Shown piece by piece: positions 1 to 8,148 of a stretch of 64,000 nt of DNA. Positions within the stretch are counted from its first letter, which is position 1; each line of letters opens with the position of its first letter. Below the pieces are notes generated by a model, which saw nothing but the letters and a program-made list of their open reading frames with translations, was not told where the DNA came from and did no database searches. Origin of the DNA: Streptomyces virginiae (lineage in GTDB: Bacteria > Actinomycetota > Actinomycetes > Streptomycetales > Streptomycetaceae); NCBI RefSeq assembly GCF_000720455.1, contig NZ_JOAK01000007.1, forward strand, positions 1 through 64,000. Reading direction: 5' to 3'. The position numbers and the translations under genes are program-made.

Positions 1-117
1 TCGGTGGTCATAGCGTTAGGGAAACGCCCGGTTACATTCCGAACCCGGAAGCTAAGCCTTTCAGCGCCGATGGTACTGCAGGGGGGACCCTGTGGGAGAT
101 TAGGACGCCGCCGAACA
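1..117 (+). rRNA. rrf: 5S ribosomal RNA (5' end cut by window)
   Basis: The sequence matches actinobacterial 5S rRNA from about its fourth base. It has the loop segment CATTCCGAACCCGGAAG, the helix-IV region CGCCGATGGTACTGC, and a 3' CCGCCGAAC that pairs with the missing 5' end. It marks the 3' end of an rRNA operon lying to the left. Only a few 5' bases are missing. Confidence 0.95.
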
Positions 118-131
118 ATCATTGTGGGAAA

Positions 132-159
132 GCCCCGCACCTTCTGGTGCGGGGCTTTT
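132..159 (+). terminator. rRNA operon intrinsic terminator
   Basis: A 9-bp perfect stem, GCCCCGCAC at 132-140 against GTGCGGGGC at 147-155, is followed directly by TTTT. It sits 15 bases after the 5S 3' end, the expected place for the rRNA operon terminator. It is one of the few hairpins in this window with a T tail. Confidence 0.9.
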
Positions 160-243
160 CTGCGTTCCGGACACGTGTGTGGTCTCCTGTAGGGTCAGGG
201 GGCATCGAACGACCATTTCTACCGTCACAGTGGAGGCCCCCGG

Positions 244-834
244 GTGGAGGTCCAGGAGACTCGGGTTCAGACTGACCGAATTTTCACCATTCCCAACATC
301 CTGAGCATGGCTCGCCTCGCCGGCGTGCCCCTGTTCCTGTGGCTGATCCTCGCGGAGTACGACGGGTGGGCCCTGGCCGTCCTCATGCTCAGCGGGATCA
401 GCGACTACCTCGACGGGAAGCTCGCCCGGCGCTGGAATCAGATCAGCAAGCTCGGCCGGCTGCTGGACCCCGCCGCGGACCGGCTCTACATCCTGTCGAC
501 GCTGTTCGGTCTGACCTATCGCGAGATCCTGCCGCTGTGGCTCACCGGCGCGCTCCTGGCGCGCGAGCTGATGTTGCTGGTCATGGTGTGGATCCTGCGC
601 CGCCACGGATATCCGCCGCCGCAGGTCAACTTCCTCGGCAAGGCGGCGACCTTCAACCTGATGTACGCCTTCCCGTTGCTCCTGCTCAGTGACGGAAGCG
701 GCTGGTTGGCCTGGTTGGCGTCAGTTTTCGGATGGGCGTTCGCCGGATGGGGTACAACCCTCTATTGGTGGGCAGGAATCCTTTACGTGGTTCAAGTCCG
801 CCGACTGGTGAAGGCTGACGCCACGGCCGATTGA
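244..834 (+). CDS. CDP-alcohol phosphatidyltransferase, probable eukaryotic-type cardiolipin synthase
   Basis: A 196-residue polytopic membrane enzyme. It carries the complete family signature DGxxAR-x8-GxxxDxxxD at residues 57-79, the Mg2+ and CDP-alcohol site, with hydrophobic helices before and after it. The GTG start is preceded by GGAGG at 232-236. In Streptomyces the gene in this position, next to a ManC-like gene (SCO1389 from memory), is the cardiolipin synthase that joins CDP-diacylglycerol to phosphatidylglycerol. A phosphatidylglycerophosphate or phosphatidylinositol-type synthase cannot be excluded from motifs alone. The M. tuberculosis counterpart in this neighbourhood is called pgsA2. 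A 100-bp gap separates it from the next gene. Confidence 0.85.
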   Translation: MEVQETRVQTDRIFTIPNILSMARLAGVPLFLWLILAEYDGWALAVLMLSGISDYLDGKLARRWNQISKLGRLLDPAADRLYILSTLFGLTYREILPLWLTGALLARELMLLVMVWILRRHGYPPPQVNFLGKAATFNLMYAFPLLLLSDGSGWLAWLASVFGWAFAGWGTTLYWWAGILYVVQVRRLVKADATAD

Positions 835-934
835 GCCCGCCCGACGCCGGATGACGCGGAGGAGTCGCGAAGTCACCGAACGAGGCGGGTGAGAGTCGGC
901 ACGACTGTCATCTCTCAAGGAGGACTCTTCCGAC

Positions 935-3430
935 ATGAAGGCCGTCGTGATGGCCGGTGGCGAGGGCACACGCCTTCGTCCCATGACCTCGAGCATGCCC
1001 AAGCCGCTCCTGCCGGTGGCGAACCGCCCGATCATGGAGCACGTACTCAGGCTGCTCAAGCGGCACGGGCTCAGCGAGACCGTGGTGACCGTGCAGTTCC
1101 TGGCGTCGCTCGTCAAGAACTATTTCGGTGACGGCGAAGAGCTCGGTATGGAGCTCACCTATGCCAACGAGGAAAAGCCACTCGGGACCGCCGGCAGCGT
1201 GAAGAATGCCGAGGAGGCCTTGAAGGATGACGCCTTCGTCGTCATTTCCGGCGATGCGCTGACCGACTTCGACCTCACCGACCTGATCCGCTTCCACAAG
1301 GAGAAGGGCGCACTCGTCACGGTGTGCCTGACCCGGGTCCCGAACCCGCTGGAATTCGGCATCACCATCGTGGACGAGGAAGGCAAGGTCGAGCGCTTCC
1401 TGGAGAAGCCGACCTGGGGCCAGGTGTTCTCGGACACCGTCAACACCGGCATCTACGTCATGGAGCCCGAGGTCTTCGACTACGTCGACGCGGACGTCTC
1501 CGTCGACTGGTCCAGCGACGTCTTCCCCCAGCTGATGAAGGATGGCAAGCCGATCTACGGCTACGTCGCCGAGGGCTACTGGGAGGACGTGGGCACGCAC
1601 GAGAGCTACGTCAAGGCGCAGGCCGACGTGCTCGAGGGCAAGGTCCAGATCGACATGGACGGCTTCGAGATCTCGCCGGGCGTATGGGTCGCCGAAGGAG
1701 CCGAGGTCAGTCCGGACGCCGTGCTGCGCGGACCCCTCTACATCGGGGACTACGCCAAGATCGAGGCCGGCGTCGAGATCCGCGAGCACACCGTCATCGG
1801 GTCGAACGTCGTCGTCAAGACCGGAGCCTTCCTCCACCGGGCCGTCGTCCACGACAACGTGTACATCGGCCCCCACAGCAACCTGCGCGGCTGCGTCATC
1901 GGCAAGAACACCGACATCATGCGCGCGGCGCGGATCGAGGACGGGGCCGTCATCGGCGACGAGTGCCTCGTCGGTGAGGAATCGATTGTCCAGGGGAACG
2001 TGCGCGTCTACCCCTTCAAGACGATCGAGGCCGGCGCCTTCGTCAACACTTCCGTCATCTGGGAGTCCCGCGGGCAGGCCCACCTCTTCGGTGCGCGCGG
2101 AGTCTCCGGGATCCTGAACGTCGAGATCACCCCAGAGCTCGTCGTCCGGCTGGCCGGTGCCTACGCCACCACCCTGAAGAAGGGTGCGATCGTCACCACG
2201 GCCCGCGACCACTCCCGCGGCGCCCGAGCGCTCAAGAGGGCCGTGATCTCGGCACTCCAGGCCAGCGCGATCAACGTACGGGACCTGGAGAACGTACCGC
2301 TGCCCGTGGCGCGGCAGCAGACCGCGAGAGGCAGCGCCGGCGGGATCGTCCTGCGGACCTCGCCCGGAGTGCCGGACTCCGTCGACATCATGTTCCTCGA
2401 CGAACGCGGAGCGGACCTCTCGCTCCAGCAGCAGCGCAAGCTGGACCGCGTGTACGCGCGCCAGGAGTACCGGCGGGCGTTCCCCGGCGAAATCGGCGAC
2501 CTGCAGTTCCCGGGCAGCGTCTTCGACGCCTACACCGGCTCGCTGCTGCGGCGGGTGGACACCACGGGGATCAGTGACGCCGGGCTCAAGGTCGTCGTCG
2601 ACGCCACCAACGGCAGCGCCGGGCTCGTCATGCCGAGCCTCCTGGGCCGGCTCGGGGTGGACGCCCTGACGATCAACCCCGGTCTCGACGAGTCCAGGCC
2701 GACGGAGACCGCCGAGTCCCGGCGCGCCGGCCTGGTGCGGCTGGGCGAGATCGTGGCGTCGGCCCGGGCTGCCTTCGGCGTACGGTTCGACCCGGTCGGC
2801 GAGCGGATCTCCCTCGTCGACGAGCGCGGGCGGATCATCGAGGACGACCGGGCCCTGCTGGTCATGCTCGACCTGGTGGCCGCGGAGAAGCGCAGCGGCA
2901 AGGTCGCGCTCCCGGTGACCACCACGCGCGTCGCCGAACAGGTGGCCGCCTACCACGGCACCCAGGTGGAGTGGACGACGACCTCGCCGGACGACCTGAC
3001 CCGGGTCGGTCGGGCCGAGACCACCATCTTCGGCGGAGACGGCCGGGGCGGATTCATCGTTCCGGAGTTCAGCAGCGTCTTCGACGGCTCGGCGGCGTTC
3101 GTGCAGCTGCTCGGCCTGGTGGCGCGTACCCAGCTCACGCTGAGCCAGATCGACGCCCGGATTCCGCGGGCGCACGTGCTCAAGCGGGACGTGCCGACGC
3201 CGTGGGCGGTGAAGGGGCTCGTCATGCGGCGGGTCGTGGAAGCGGCCGGAGACCGGCAGGTGGACACCACCGACGGGGTGCGGGTGGTCGAGGCCGACGG
3301 CCGGTGGGCGCTGGTCCTGCCGGACCCGGCGGAGGCCGTGACGCACCTGTGGGCCGAGGGCCCCGACGACGCCTCCGCGCAGGCACTGCTCGACGAATGG
3401 GCGGCCGTGGTGGACGGCGCCGGGCACTGA
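935..3430 (+). CDS. Mannose-1-phosphate guanylyltransferase fused to a degenerate phosphomannomutase domain
   Basis: 831 residues. Residues 1-235 are a sugar-nucleotidyltransferase (GGEGTRLRP at 8-16, PKP near 22-24). About 250-370 form a left-handed beta-helix of hexapeptide repeats. From about 380 to the end is a phosphohexomutase-like module. The N-terminal half should make GDP-mannose (or a related NDP-sugar) for glycolipids and mannosylation. In the mutase part the catalytic serine position (about 476) is kept, but the TASHNP context has become RTSPGV. The DGDGDR metal loop has become DPVGER (about 618-624), and the sugar loop GGExSGH has become GGDGRGG. This domain is therefore probably inactive or regulatory. 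Strong Shine-Dalgarno AAGGAGGA at 917-924. Confidence 0.85.
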   Translation: MKAVVMAGGEGTRLRPMTSSMPKPLLPVANRPIMEHVLRLLKRHGLSETVVTVQFLASLVKNYFGDGEELGMELTYANEEKPLGTAGSVKNAEEALKDDAFVVISGDALTDFDLTDLIRFHKEKGALVTVCLTRVPNPLEFGITIVDEEGKVERFLEKPTWGQVFSDTVNTGIYVMEPEVFDYVDADVSVDWSSDVFPQLMKDGKPIYGYVAEGYWEDVGTHESYVKAQADVLEGKVQIDMDGFEISPGVWVAEGAEVSPDAVLRGPLYIGDYAKIEAGVEIREHTVIGSNVVVKTGAFLHRAVVHDNVYIGPHSNLRGCVIGKNTDIMRAARIEDGAVIGDECLVGEESIVQGNVRVYPFKTIEAGAFVNTSVIWESRGQAHLFGARGVSGILNVEITPELVVRLAGAYATTLKKGAIVTTARDHSRGARALKRAVISALQASAINVRDLENVPLPVARQQTARGSAGGIVLRTSPGVPDSVDIMFLDERGADLSLQQQRKLDRVYARQEYRRAFPGEIGDLQFPGSVFDAYTGSLLRRVDTTGISDAGLKVVVDATNGSAGLVMPSLLGRLGVDALTINPGLDESRPTETAESRRAGLVRLGEIVASARAAFGVRFDPVGERISLVDERGRIIEDDRALLVMLDLVAAEKRSGKVALPVTTTRVAEQVAAYHGTQVEWTTTSPDDLTRVGRAETTIFGGDGRGGFIVPEFSSVFDGSAAFVQLLGLVARTQLTLSQIDARIPRAHVLKRDVPTPWAVKGLVMRRVVEAAGDRQVDTTDGVRVVEADGRWALVLPDPAEAVTHLWAEGPDDASAQALLDEWAAVVDGAGH

Positions 3431-3461
3431 CTGCCGGGCGTGCGCTGACGTAGGGCGGAAG

Positions 3462-3505
3462 TCCGGTGGGCCGCGGCGGGGGGAATCCCGCCCCGGCCCA
3501 CCGGA
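3462..3505 (+). terminator. Hairpin terminator after the ManC fusion
   Basis: A 12-bp perfect stem, TCCGGTGGGCCG at 3462-3473 against CGGCCCACCGGA at 3494-3505, has a GC-rich inner stem. There is no T tail, which is usual in Streptomyces. It separates the sugar-nucleotide gene from the DUF881 operon. Confidence 0.6.
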
Positions 3506-3542
3506 TGGACGCATTGGGTGTGTACGGCGCCGACATGCGACG

Positions 3543-4451
3543 ATGTGCGGCATGTCGCAGCCGCCCCACAACCGGACTCCGGCGTCTTCTGTGCCAGCGC
3601 GCCCGGACGCCTCCATGTCGCTGCTGACGCACGTGATGGACCACAGCCTCGACGAGGGCTACGCGGAGGCGACGGCCCGGCGCGAAGCGGACGGTACGGC
3701 CGGCCTGCCCCGTACCCTCAAGGCAAAACTGGGGCTCGCCGCCGGTCTCGTGATCACCGCGATGGTCGTCACGCTCGGTGCCGCCGAGGCGCGCGTGGAC
3801 GCTCCGGTGCTCGCGAAGGAGCGCCAGGAACTGATCGACCGGGTGCAGCGCGCCGACGAGCGCGCCGACGCCCTGGAGCAGAACATCGACCGGCTGCGGA
3901 CCGATGTCGCCGCACGTCAGCGCGCGGCCCTCAAGCAGCCCGGCGGGAGCCAGGGCGAGCTGGTGTCGCTGCTCTCCGGAGCCACCGAGGTCCGCGGGCC
4001 CGGGATCAAGCTGGTCGTGGACGACGCGAAGGGCTCCTCCACCGGCGAGGGCGGCAAACCGCGCGAGAGCAGCGGCTTCTCGGACACCGGCCGGCTCCGC
4101 GACCGTGACATGCAGAAGATCGTCAACGGGCTGTGGCAGTCCGGCGCCGAGGCGATCTCGATCAACGGGCAGCGGTTGACGGAGCTGTCGGCGATCAGGG
4201 CCGCGGGTGACGCGATACTGGTCGACAACCGGCCGCTGGTGCCGCCGTACGAAGTGCTGGCGGTGGGGGACAAGAAGCGGCTCGGCCCGGCCTTCCAGGA
4301 TTCGGCGGACGGCCAGTACCTGCACGTGCTGCAGGAGAGCTACGGGATCCGCTACACGCTGTCCCCGGCCGACGACCTCCGGCTGCCGCCCGCAGCGAGC
4401 CTGATCGTACGTACAGCCACAGCAGCAGAGCAGCAGAAGGGTGCATCGTGA
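3543..4451 (+). CDS. DUF881 family membrane protein, first copy
   Basis: 302 residues: a cytoplasmic N-terminus, one transmembrane helix near residues 63-80, a short coiled coil (about 85-125) and an extracytoplasmic DUF881 domain containing a GPGIKLVVDDA-type segment. First gene of the operon DUF881-sbp-DUF881, matching M. tuberculosis Rv1823-Rv1825, which is inferred to act in envelope or division processes; no enzyme activity is known. No good Shine-Dalgarno precedes the ATG at 3543. An in-frame ATG at 3552 (MSQPPHN) or 3615 could be the true start. The 3' end overlaps the next start by four bases (GTGA), so translation is coupled. Confidence 0.85.
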   Translation: MCGMSQPPHNRTPASSVPARPDASMSLLTHVMDHSLDEGYAEATARREADGTAGLPRTLKAKLGLAAGLVITAMVVTLGAAEARVDAPVLAKERQELIDRVQRADERADALEQNIDRLRTDVAARQRAALKQPGGSQGELVSLLSGATEVRGPGIKLVVDDAKGSSTGEGGKPRESSGFSDTGRLRDRDMQKIVNGLWQSGAEAISINGQRLTELSAIRAAGDAILVDNRPLVPPYEVLAVGDKKRLGPAFQDSADGQYLHVLQESYGIRYTLSPADDLRLPPAASLIVRTATAAEQQKGAS

Positions 4452-4780
4452 TCGCGGTACTGGGCCTCTTGGCCGGAGTGGTGGTCGGACTTCTGGTCCG
4501 GCCCGAGGTACCGGCCGTGGTGGAGCCTTATCTGCCCATCGCCGTGGTGGCGGCGCTGGACGCGGTGTTCGGGGGCCTGCGCGCCATGCTGGACGGCATC
4601 TTCGTGGACAAGGTCTTCGTGGTGTCGTTCCTGTCGAACGTCGTCGTGGCCGCGCTGATCGTTTTCCTCGGCGACAAGCTGGGCGTCGGTTCGCAGCTGT
4701 CCACCGGTGTGGTCGTCGTCCTCGGCATCCGCATCTTCTCCAACGCCGCGGCCATCCGCCGGCACGTGTTCCGGGCGTGA
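4448..4780 (+). CDS. sbp: Small basic protein (Sbp, DUF1290 family)
   Basis: 110 residues with three hydrophobic segments (about 1-16, 27-45, 60-78) and a C-terminal RIFSNAAAIRRHVF stretch, the standard length and signature for this family. The name comes from B. subtilis sbp next to the ftsA/ftsZ region; the function is not established. The GTG start overlaps the previous stop (GTGA), and its own stop overlaps the next start (TGATG), so the three genes form one tightly coupled operon. It matches Rv1824 in M. tuberculosis. Confidence 0.9.
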   Translation: MIAVLGLLAGVVVGLLVRPEVPAVVEPYLPIAVVAALDAVFGGLRAMLDGIFVDKVFVVSFLSNVVVAALIVFLGDKLGVGSQLSTGVVVVLGIRIFSNAAAIRRHVFRA

Positions 4781-5595
4781 TGGGGATGAGTGCGAACGAC
4801 ACCCCGCCCGAGGAACCGAACGTCCCGGAACAGCCTCTTGAAGAGGGAAAGACACAGGTCGAGCCGGTCACCGAGGAGACCGGCCGGCAGCGGCTCGCCG
4901 CCGGTCTGTGGCCGCCGCGGGTGAGCAGGGCCCAACTGATCGTCGCGCTGCTGCTGTTCGTCCTGGGGCTGGGGCTGGCCATCCAGGTCCGTTCCAACAG
5001 CGACTCCAGCGCGCTGCGCGGGGCCCGGCAGGAGGACCTCGTCCGCATCCTCGACGAGCTCGACGGCCGGACCAAGCGGCTGGAGGACGAGAAGCAGCGG
5101 CTGGAGGACCAGCGGCGGGAGCTGGAGAGCAGCTCCAACCAGGCGGAGGAGGCCCGCAAGCAGACCGTGGAGAAGGAGCGTCAACTGGGCATCCTGGCCG
5201 GTACCGTGGCAGCACAGGGACCGGGCATCACGCTCAAGATCACTGATCCCACCGGGCAGGTGCAGTCCGACCAGCTGCTGGACACCCTCCAGGAGCTGCG
5301 GGCCGCCGGGGCCGAGGCGATCCAGATCAACGGGGTGCGCATCGTGGCAGGCTCGTACTTCTCGGACGAGAACGGCGGTGTCGGGATCGACGGCAAGAAG
5401 ATCACACAACCCTATGAGTTCAGGGTGATCGGCAAGCCGCAGGATCTGGAGCCCGCGCTCAACATCCCCGGCGGTGTCGTCCAGACGCTGGAGAAGGAGC
5501 AGGCCACGGTCGCCGTCACACGGTCGGCGAAGATCATTGTGGACGCCTTGCGGGCTGCGAAGCAGCCTGACTACGCTCGGTCGTCATCGGGGTGA
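4780..5595 (+). CDS. DUF881 family membrane protein, second copy
   Basis: 271 residues. The N-terminus is acidic and Pro/Glu-rich, followed by a transmembrane helix at about 52-70, a long charged coiled coil at about 85-130 (repeated LEDE/RRELE), then the DUF881 domain with GPGITLKITDPTG and the conserved INGVRI segment. It is a paralogue of the gene at 3543 and the counterpart of Rv1825. The start is chosen at the ATG inside the TGATG overlap; GTG at 4777 and ATG at 4786 are in-frame alternatives. The coiled coil suggests self-association or pairing with the first DUF881 protein; that is inference. Confidence 0.85.
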   Translation: MGMSANDTPPEEPNVPEQPLEEGKTQVEPVTEETGRQRLAAGLWPPRVSRAQLIVALLLFVLGLGLAIQVRSNSDSSALRGARQEDLVRILDELDGRTKRLEDEKQRLEDQRRELESSSNQAEEARKQTVEKERQLGILAGTVAAQGPGITLKITDPTGQVQSDQLLDTLQELRAAGAEAIQINGVRIVAGSYFSDENGGVGIDGKKITQPYEFRVIGKPQDLEPALNIPGGVVQTLEKEQATVAVTRSAKIIVDALRAAKQPDYARSSSG

Positions 5596-5791
5596 AGATG
5601 AAGCGGAGTGGAGGGTGGAGCGGCGCACGCGGGCTGATGCCTGCGGGGGGTCGCCGCACCGAAGTTGCGGTGCGTGGTGGAAACTGTCTGGTGGTTACGG
5701 ACGTTGTGAGAATGTCCGGGTCGGCAGGTGTCTGCATTCGGAGTTCGTCCTGCCCCACGGGCGGGTCTGTTTCAGTCAAGGGGAATCGCCC
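5596..5791. promoter_or_regulatory. Non-coding gap where gcvH lies in mycobacteria; probable garA promoter region
   Basis: 196 bases between the second DUF881 gene and the FHA gene. A short hairpin is present (CGCACCG / CGGTGCG around 5654-5673). The region is less GC-rich than its surroundings (TTACGGACGTTGTGAGAATG near 5694), suggesting a promoter for the FHA gene. No conserved ORF is visible. In M. tuberculosis the same interval carries gcvH (Rv1826). Confidence 0.4.
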
Positions 5792-6622
5792 GTGAAGTTG
5801 TTTGAGAAGTTGTTCGGCAAGAAGAACCGCGAGGAGAGCGGCGCGGCCAGGCACCGTGCCGGCGGCGCGGAAGGGCAGGGTGACCGGCCGCTGTTCCGCG
5901 ACGAGGTCGCCGGTGCGGGTGAGGTTCCGGGTGCCCCCGGCGCGTCGTCTGTTGACCCTGCCGGTACCGGCCGCATAGGTTTCGGTGAACCATCAACCTC
6001 TAGTGCGGGTGGAGGGTTTGCCCCCGACCCGTATGCCACCAATGCCTCCGCGGGGCAGCCGCGGCGCGAGGAGCCGTCCATGTCGGCCGAGCAGGTTTGC
6101 AGCAGGTGCGGACACCGCAGCGATGCGGCCAGCCGGTTCTGCTCCAACTGCGGCGCGCCGCTGCGGGCGGGCCTGACGCCGGAGCGTGCCTCGGAGACCA
6201 CGTCCACCATCTCGATCTCGGGCCTGGAGGCCTACGAGGCCGAGGTGTCGGGACAGACGCACGTGTCGTCCTCGCTGTCCCCCGAGGCCCAGGCCGCGGT
6301 GGAGGCGCTGCCGCCCGGTGCCGCCCTGCTCATCGTGCGGCGCGGCCCCAACTCCGGTAGCCGCTTCCTGCTGGACGGCGAGCTGACCACGGCCGGCCGG
6401 CACCCGCAGAGCGACATCTTCCTGGACGACGTCACCGTCTCCCGGCGGCATGTCGAGTTCCGCAGGAGCCAGGACGGCGGCTTCACCGTGGCCGATGTCG
6501 GCAGCCTCAACGGCACGTACGTCAACCGTGAGCCGATCGACTCCGTAGCCCTGCACAACGGCGACGAGGTGCAGATCGGCAAGTACCGGCTGGTCTTCTA
6601 CGCGAGCCTGCGGGGCGTCTGA
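5792..6622 (+). CDS. garA: FHA-domain protein, GarA/OdhI homologue with N-terminal zinc ribbon
   Basis: 276 residues. The C-terminal FHA domain (about 180-262) has all phosphothreonine-binding positions: GR at 202-203, SRRH at 217-220 and NGT at 240-242. Upstream sits ETTS at 135-138, the conserved phosphorylation motif of GarA/OdhI. Their phosphorylation by PknB/PknG-type kinases controls binding to 2-oxoglutarate dehydrogenase, glutamate dehydrogenase and glutamate synthase. Unlike GarA (about 160 residues), this protein has a 100-residue N-terminal extension and a CxxC-x10-CxxC zinc ribbon (Cys 103, 106, 117, 120). The GTG start has AAGGGGAA upstream. Position before two MerR genes and DUF151 matches Rv1827-Rv1830. 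Confidence 0.9.
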   Translation: MKLFEKLFGKKNREESGAARHRAGGAEGQGDRPLFRDEVAGAGEVPGAPGASSVDPAGTGRIGFGEPSTSSAGGGFAPDPYATNASAGQPRREEPSMSAEQVCSRCGHRSDAASRFCSNCGAPLRAGLTPERASETTSTISISGLEAYEAEVSGQTHVSSSLSPEAQAAVEALPPGAALLIVRRGPNSGSRFLLDGELTTAGRHPQSDIFLDDVTVSRRHVEFRRSQDGGFTVADVGSLNGTYVNREPIDSVALHNGDEVQIGKYRLVFYASLRGV

Positions 6623-6626
6623 CCCT

Positions 6627-6647
6627 CCCCCGGACCCGGTCCGGGGG
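6627..6647. repeat. Inverted repeat between garA and the MerR gene
   Basis: CCCCCGGACC (6627-6636) and GGTCCGGGGG (6638-6647) are perfect complements with a one-base centre, five bases after the garA stop. It may act as a weak terminator or mRNA-end hairpin. The next gene starts only 18 bases further on. Confidence 0.5.
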
Positions 6648-6665
6648 CACCCGAGGGAAGGTCCC

Positions 6666-7430
6666 ATGCTGCGCAATCCGACAGGCGGTGCCGGCAACGG
6701 CTCCGCCGGCTCGGCCGGGCGGCTGGTGAGCATCGGCACGGTGCTCACCACGCTGCGTGACGAGTTCCCCGAAGTCACGATCTCGAAGATCCGTTTTCTG
6801 GAGGCGGAGGGGCTGGTCGAGCCCCGGCGCACACCTTCCGGATACCGCAAGTTCAGCACGGAGGACGTGGAGCGCCTCGCCCGCATCCTGCGCCTGCAGC
6901 GTGACCACTACCTGCCGCTGAAGGTCATCCGGGAGCAGCTCGACGCGCTCGCCCGCGGTGAGCAGATCCGCATCCCTGCGCCCACGGCGAACGGCGAAGC
7001 CGCCGATCCGTCCGATCCCGCCGCCGCCGTCTACGGCGAGGTGGGGCAGGAGCGGCCTCCTGTGGCCCGTGTGGGGCGGGCGGAGCTCCTCGCGGCCGTC
7101 GGCGTGGACGAGGACCAGCTGGTCGAGTGGGAGTCGTACGGGCTGCTCGCCGAGACGCCGGGCGGCGGCTTCGACGCCGACGCGGTCACGGTGGCCCGGC
7201 TCGTGGCCGACCTGGGCCGTTTCGGGCTGGAGCCGCGGCACCTGCGCGCCATGAAGGCGGCCGCCGACCGCGAGGCCGGCCTGGTGGAGCAGGTCGTGGC
7301 CCCGCTGCGCCGGCACCGCAACCCGCAGACCAGGGCCCATGCGGAGGCCACGATGAAGGAGCTCGCGGGGCTCTCCGTACGGCTGCACGAGGCCCTGGTG
7401 CAGACCGCTCTCGGCGTCCGGTTGCGCTGA
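6666..7430 (+). CDS. ftsR: MerR-family regulator, FtsR/Rv1828 type
   Basis: 254 residues. The N-terminal MerR winged helix (about 20-95) contains TISKIRFLEAEGLVEP and TPSGYRKFS, followed by an alpha-helical C-terminal half with a second MerR-like segment (about 140-200). No metal-binding cysteines are present. The order garA, this gene, DUF151 is the same as in mycobacteria (Rv1828) and corynebacteria, where the orthologue FtsR activates ftsZ; a role in division control is inferred from orthology. The ATG is preceded by GAGGGAAGG. It is 43 bp from garA and may be co-transcribed. Confidence 0.85.
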   Translation: MLRNPTGGAGNGSAGSAGRLVSIGTVLTTLRDEFPEVTISKIRFLEAEGLVEPRRTPSGYRKFSTEDVERLARILRLQRDHYLPLKVIREQLDALARGEQIRIPAPTANGEAADPSDPAAAVYGEVGQERPPVARVGRAELLAAVGVDEDQLVEWESYGLLAETPGGGFDADAVTVARLVADLGRFGLEPRHLRAMKAAADREAGLVEQVVAPLRRHRNPQTRAHAEATMKELAGLSVRLHEALVQTALGVRLR

Positions 7431-7481
7431 GCGCGCCGGTCGGGGTGGAGCCCCGACTACCCAAACCTGCCGAGCAGGTCC

Positions 7482-7496
7482 TAGGGTTGCTGTGTG
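7482..7496 (+). promoter_or_regulatory. Leaderless promoter of the DUF151 gene
   Basis: TAGGGT at 7482-7487 is a -10 hexamer of TAnnnT type. It is followed by six bases and then the GTG at 7494, placing the transcription start on the first base of the start codon. No Shine-Dalgarno is present. The -35 region is not clear. Confidence 0.55.
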
Positions 7497-7967
7497 AACG
7501 AGCTCGACGTTGTGGGTGTCCGGGTGGAAATGCCCTCCAACCAACCGATCGTGCTCCTGCGTGAAGTGGGAGGCGACCGGTACCTCCCCATCTGGATCGG
7601 TCCTGGGGAGGCTACGGCCATTGCCTTTGCCCAGCAGGGAATGGCCCCTGCCCGGCCGCTGACGCACGACCTCTTCAAGGACGTGCTGGAGGCGGTCGGT
7701 GAGGAGCTCACCGAGGTCCGGATCACGGATCTGCGGGAGGGCGTCTTCTACGCGGAGCTCGTCTTCGCCAGCGGGGTCGAGGTGAGTGCGCGGCCGTCGG
7801 ACGCCATAGCCCTCGCCCTGCGGACGGGTACGCCGATCTACGGCAGTGACGGCGTGCTGGACGACGCCGGAATCGCCATCCCGGACGAGCAGGAGGACGA
7901 GGTGGAGAAGTTCCGCGAGTTCCTCGACCAGATCTCACCCGAGGACTTCGGCACCGGCCCGCAGTGA
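7494..7967 (+). CDS. Bifunctional nuclease family protein (DUF151)
   Basis: 157 residues, the normal length. It contains the family segment LPIWIGPGEATAIAF and ends in the acidic tail typical of actinobacterial members. DUF151 proteins are reported to have RNase and DNase activity. The mycobacterial orthologue is Rv1829, always between the two MerR genes. The GTG start coincides with a predicted transcription start, so the gene is probably translated from a leaderless mRNA separately from ftsR. Its substrate in the cell is not known. Confidence 0.9.
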   Translation: MNELDVVGVRVEMPSNQPIVLLREVGGDRYLPIWIGPGEATAIAFAQQGMAPARPLTHDLFKDVLEAVGEELTEVRITDLREGVFYAELVFASGVEVSARPSDAIALALRTGTPIYGSDGVLDDAGIAIPDEQEDEVEKFREFLDQISPEDFGTGPQ

Positions 7968-8052
7968 GGTGCCGGCCGCGTGATCCACGGTCAGGCTCCA
8001 GCCCATTCGAGTAGCCTTTCCCCGCGAACGGACACGGGAAACCACTCTCAGG

Positions 8053-8078
8053 GTGATTATCACTCGGCGTGCCGAGTG
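8053..8078. promoter_or_regulatory. Two adjacent palindromes upstream of the second MerR promoter
   Basis: GTGAT-T-ATCAC (8053-8063) is an interrupted perfect palindrome. It runs into CACTCGGC-GT-GCCGAGTG (8061-8078), an 8+8 perfect inverted repeat. Both lie just upstream of the -35 box at 8088. This is a candidate operator, perhaps for autoregulation or for the other MerR protein. Confidence 0.45.
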
Positions 8079-8087
8079 TGGCGATCG

Positions 8088-8116
8088 TTGACGCACCCCT
8101 GGTGACTGCCTACCTT
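8088..8116 (+). promoter_or_regulatory. Sigma-HrdB-like promoter of the second MerR gene
   Basis: TTGACG (8088-8093), 17-base spacer, TACCTT (8111-8116). Transcription should start near 8123, leaving a 25-base leader with the Shine-Dalgarno ACGGAGGG before the GTG at 8149. Confidence 0.65.
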
Positions 8117-8148
8117 CGAGGTGGGCAGGTCAAGGACGGAGGGTCGGC

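Noticed and set aside
3222..5159. Long minus-strand open frame across the ManC fusion end and the DUF881 operon
   Set aside because: Shadow frame of high-GC genes; Arg/Pro-rich composition with no family resemblance.
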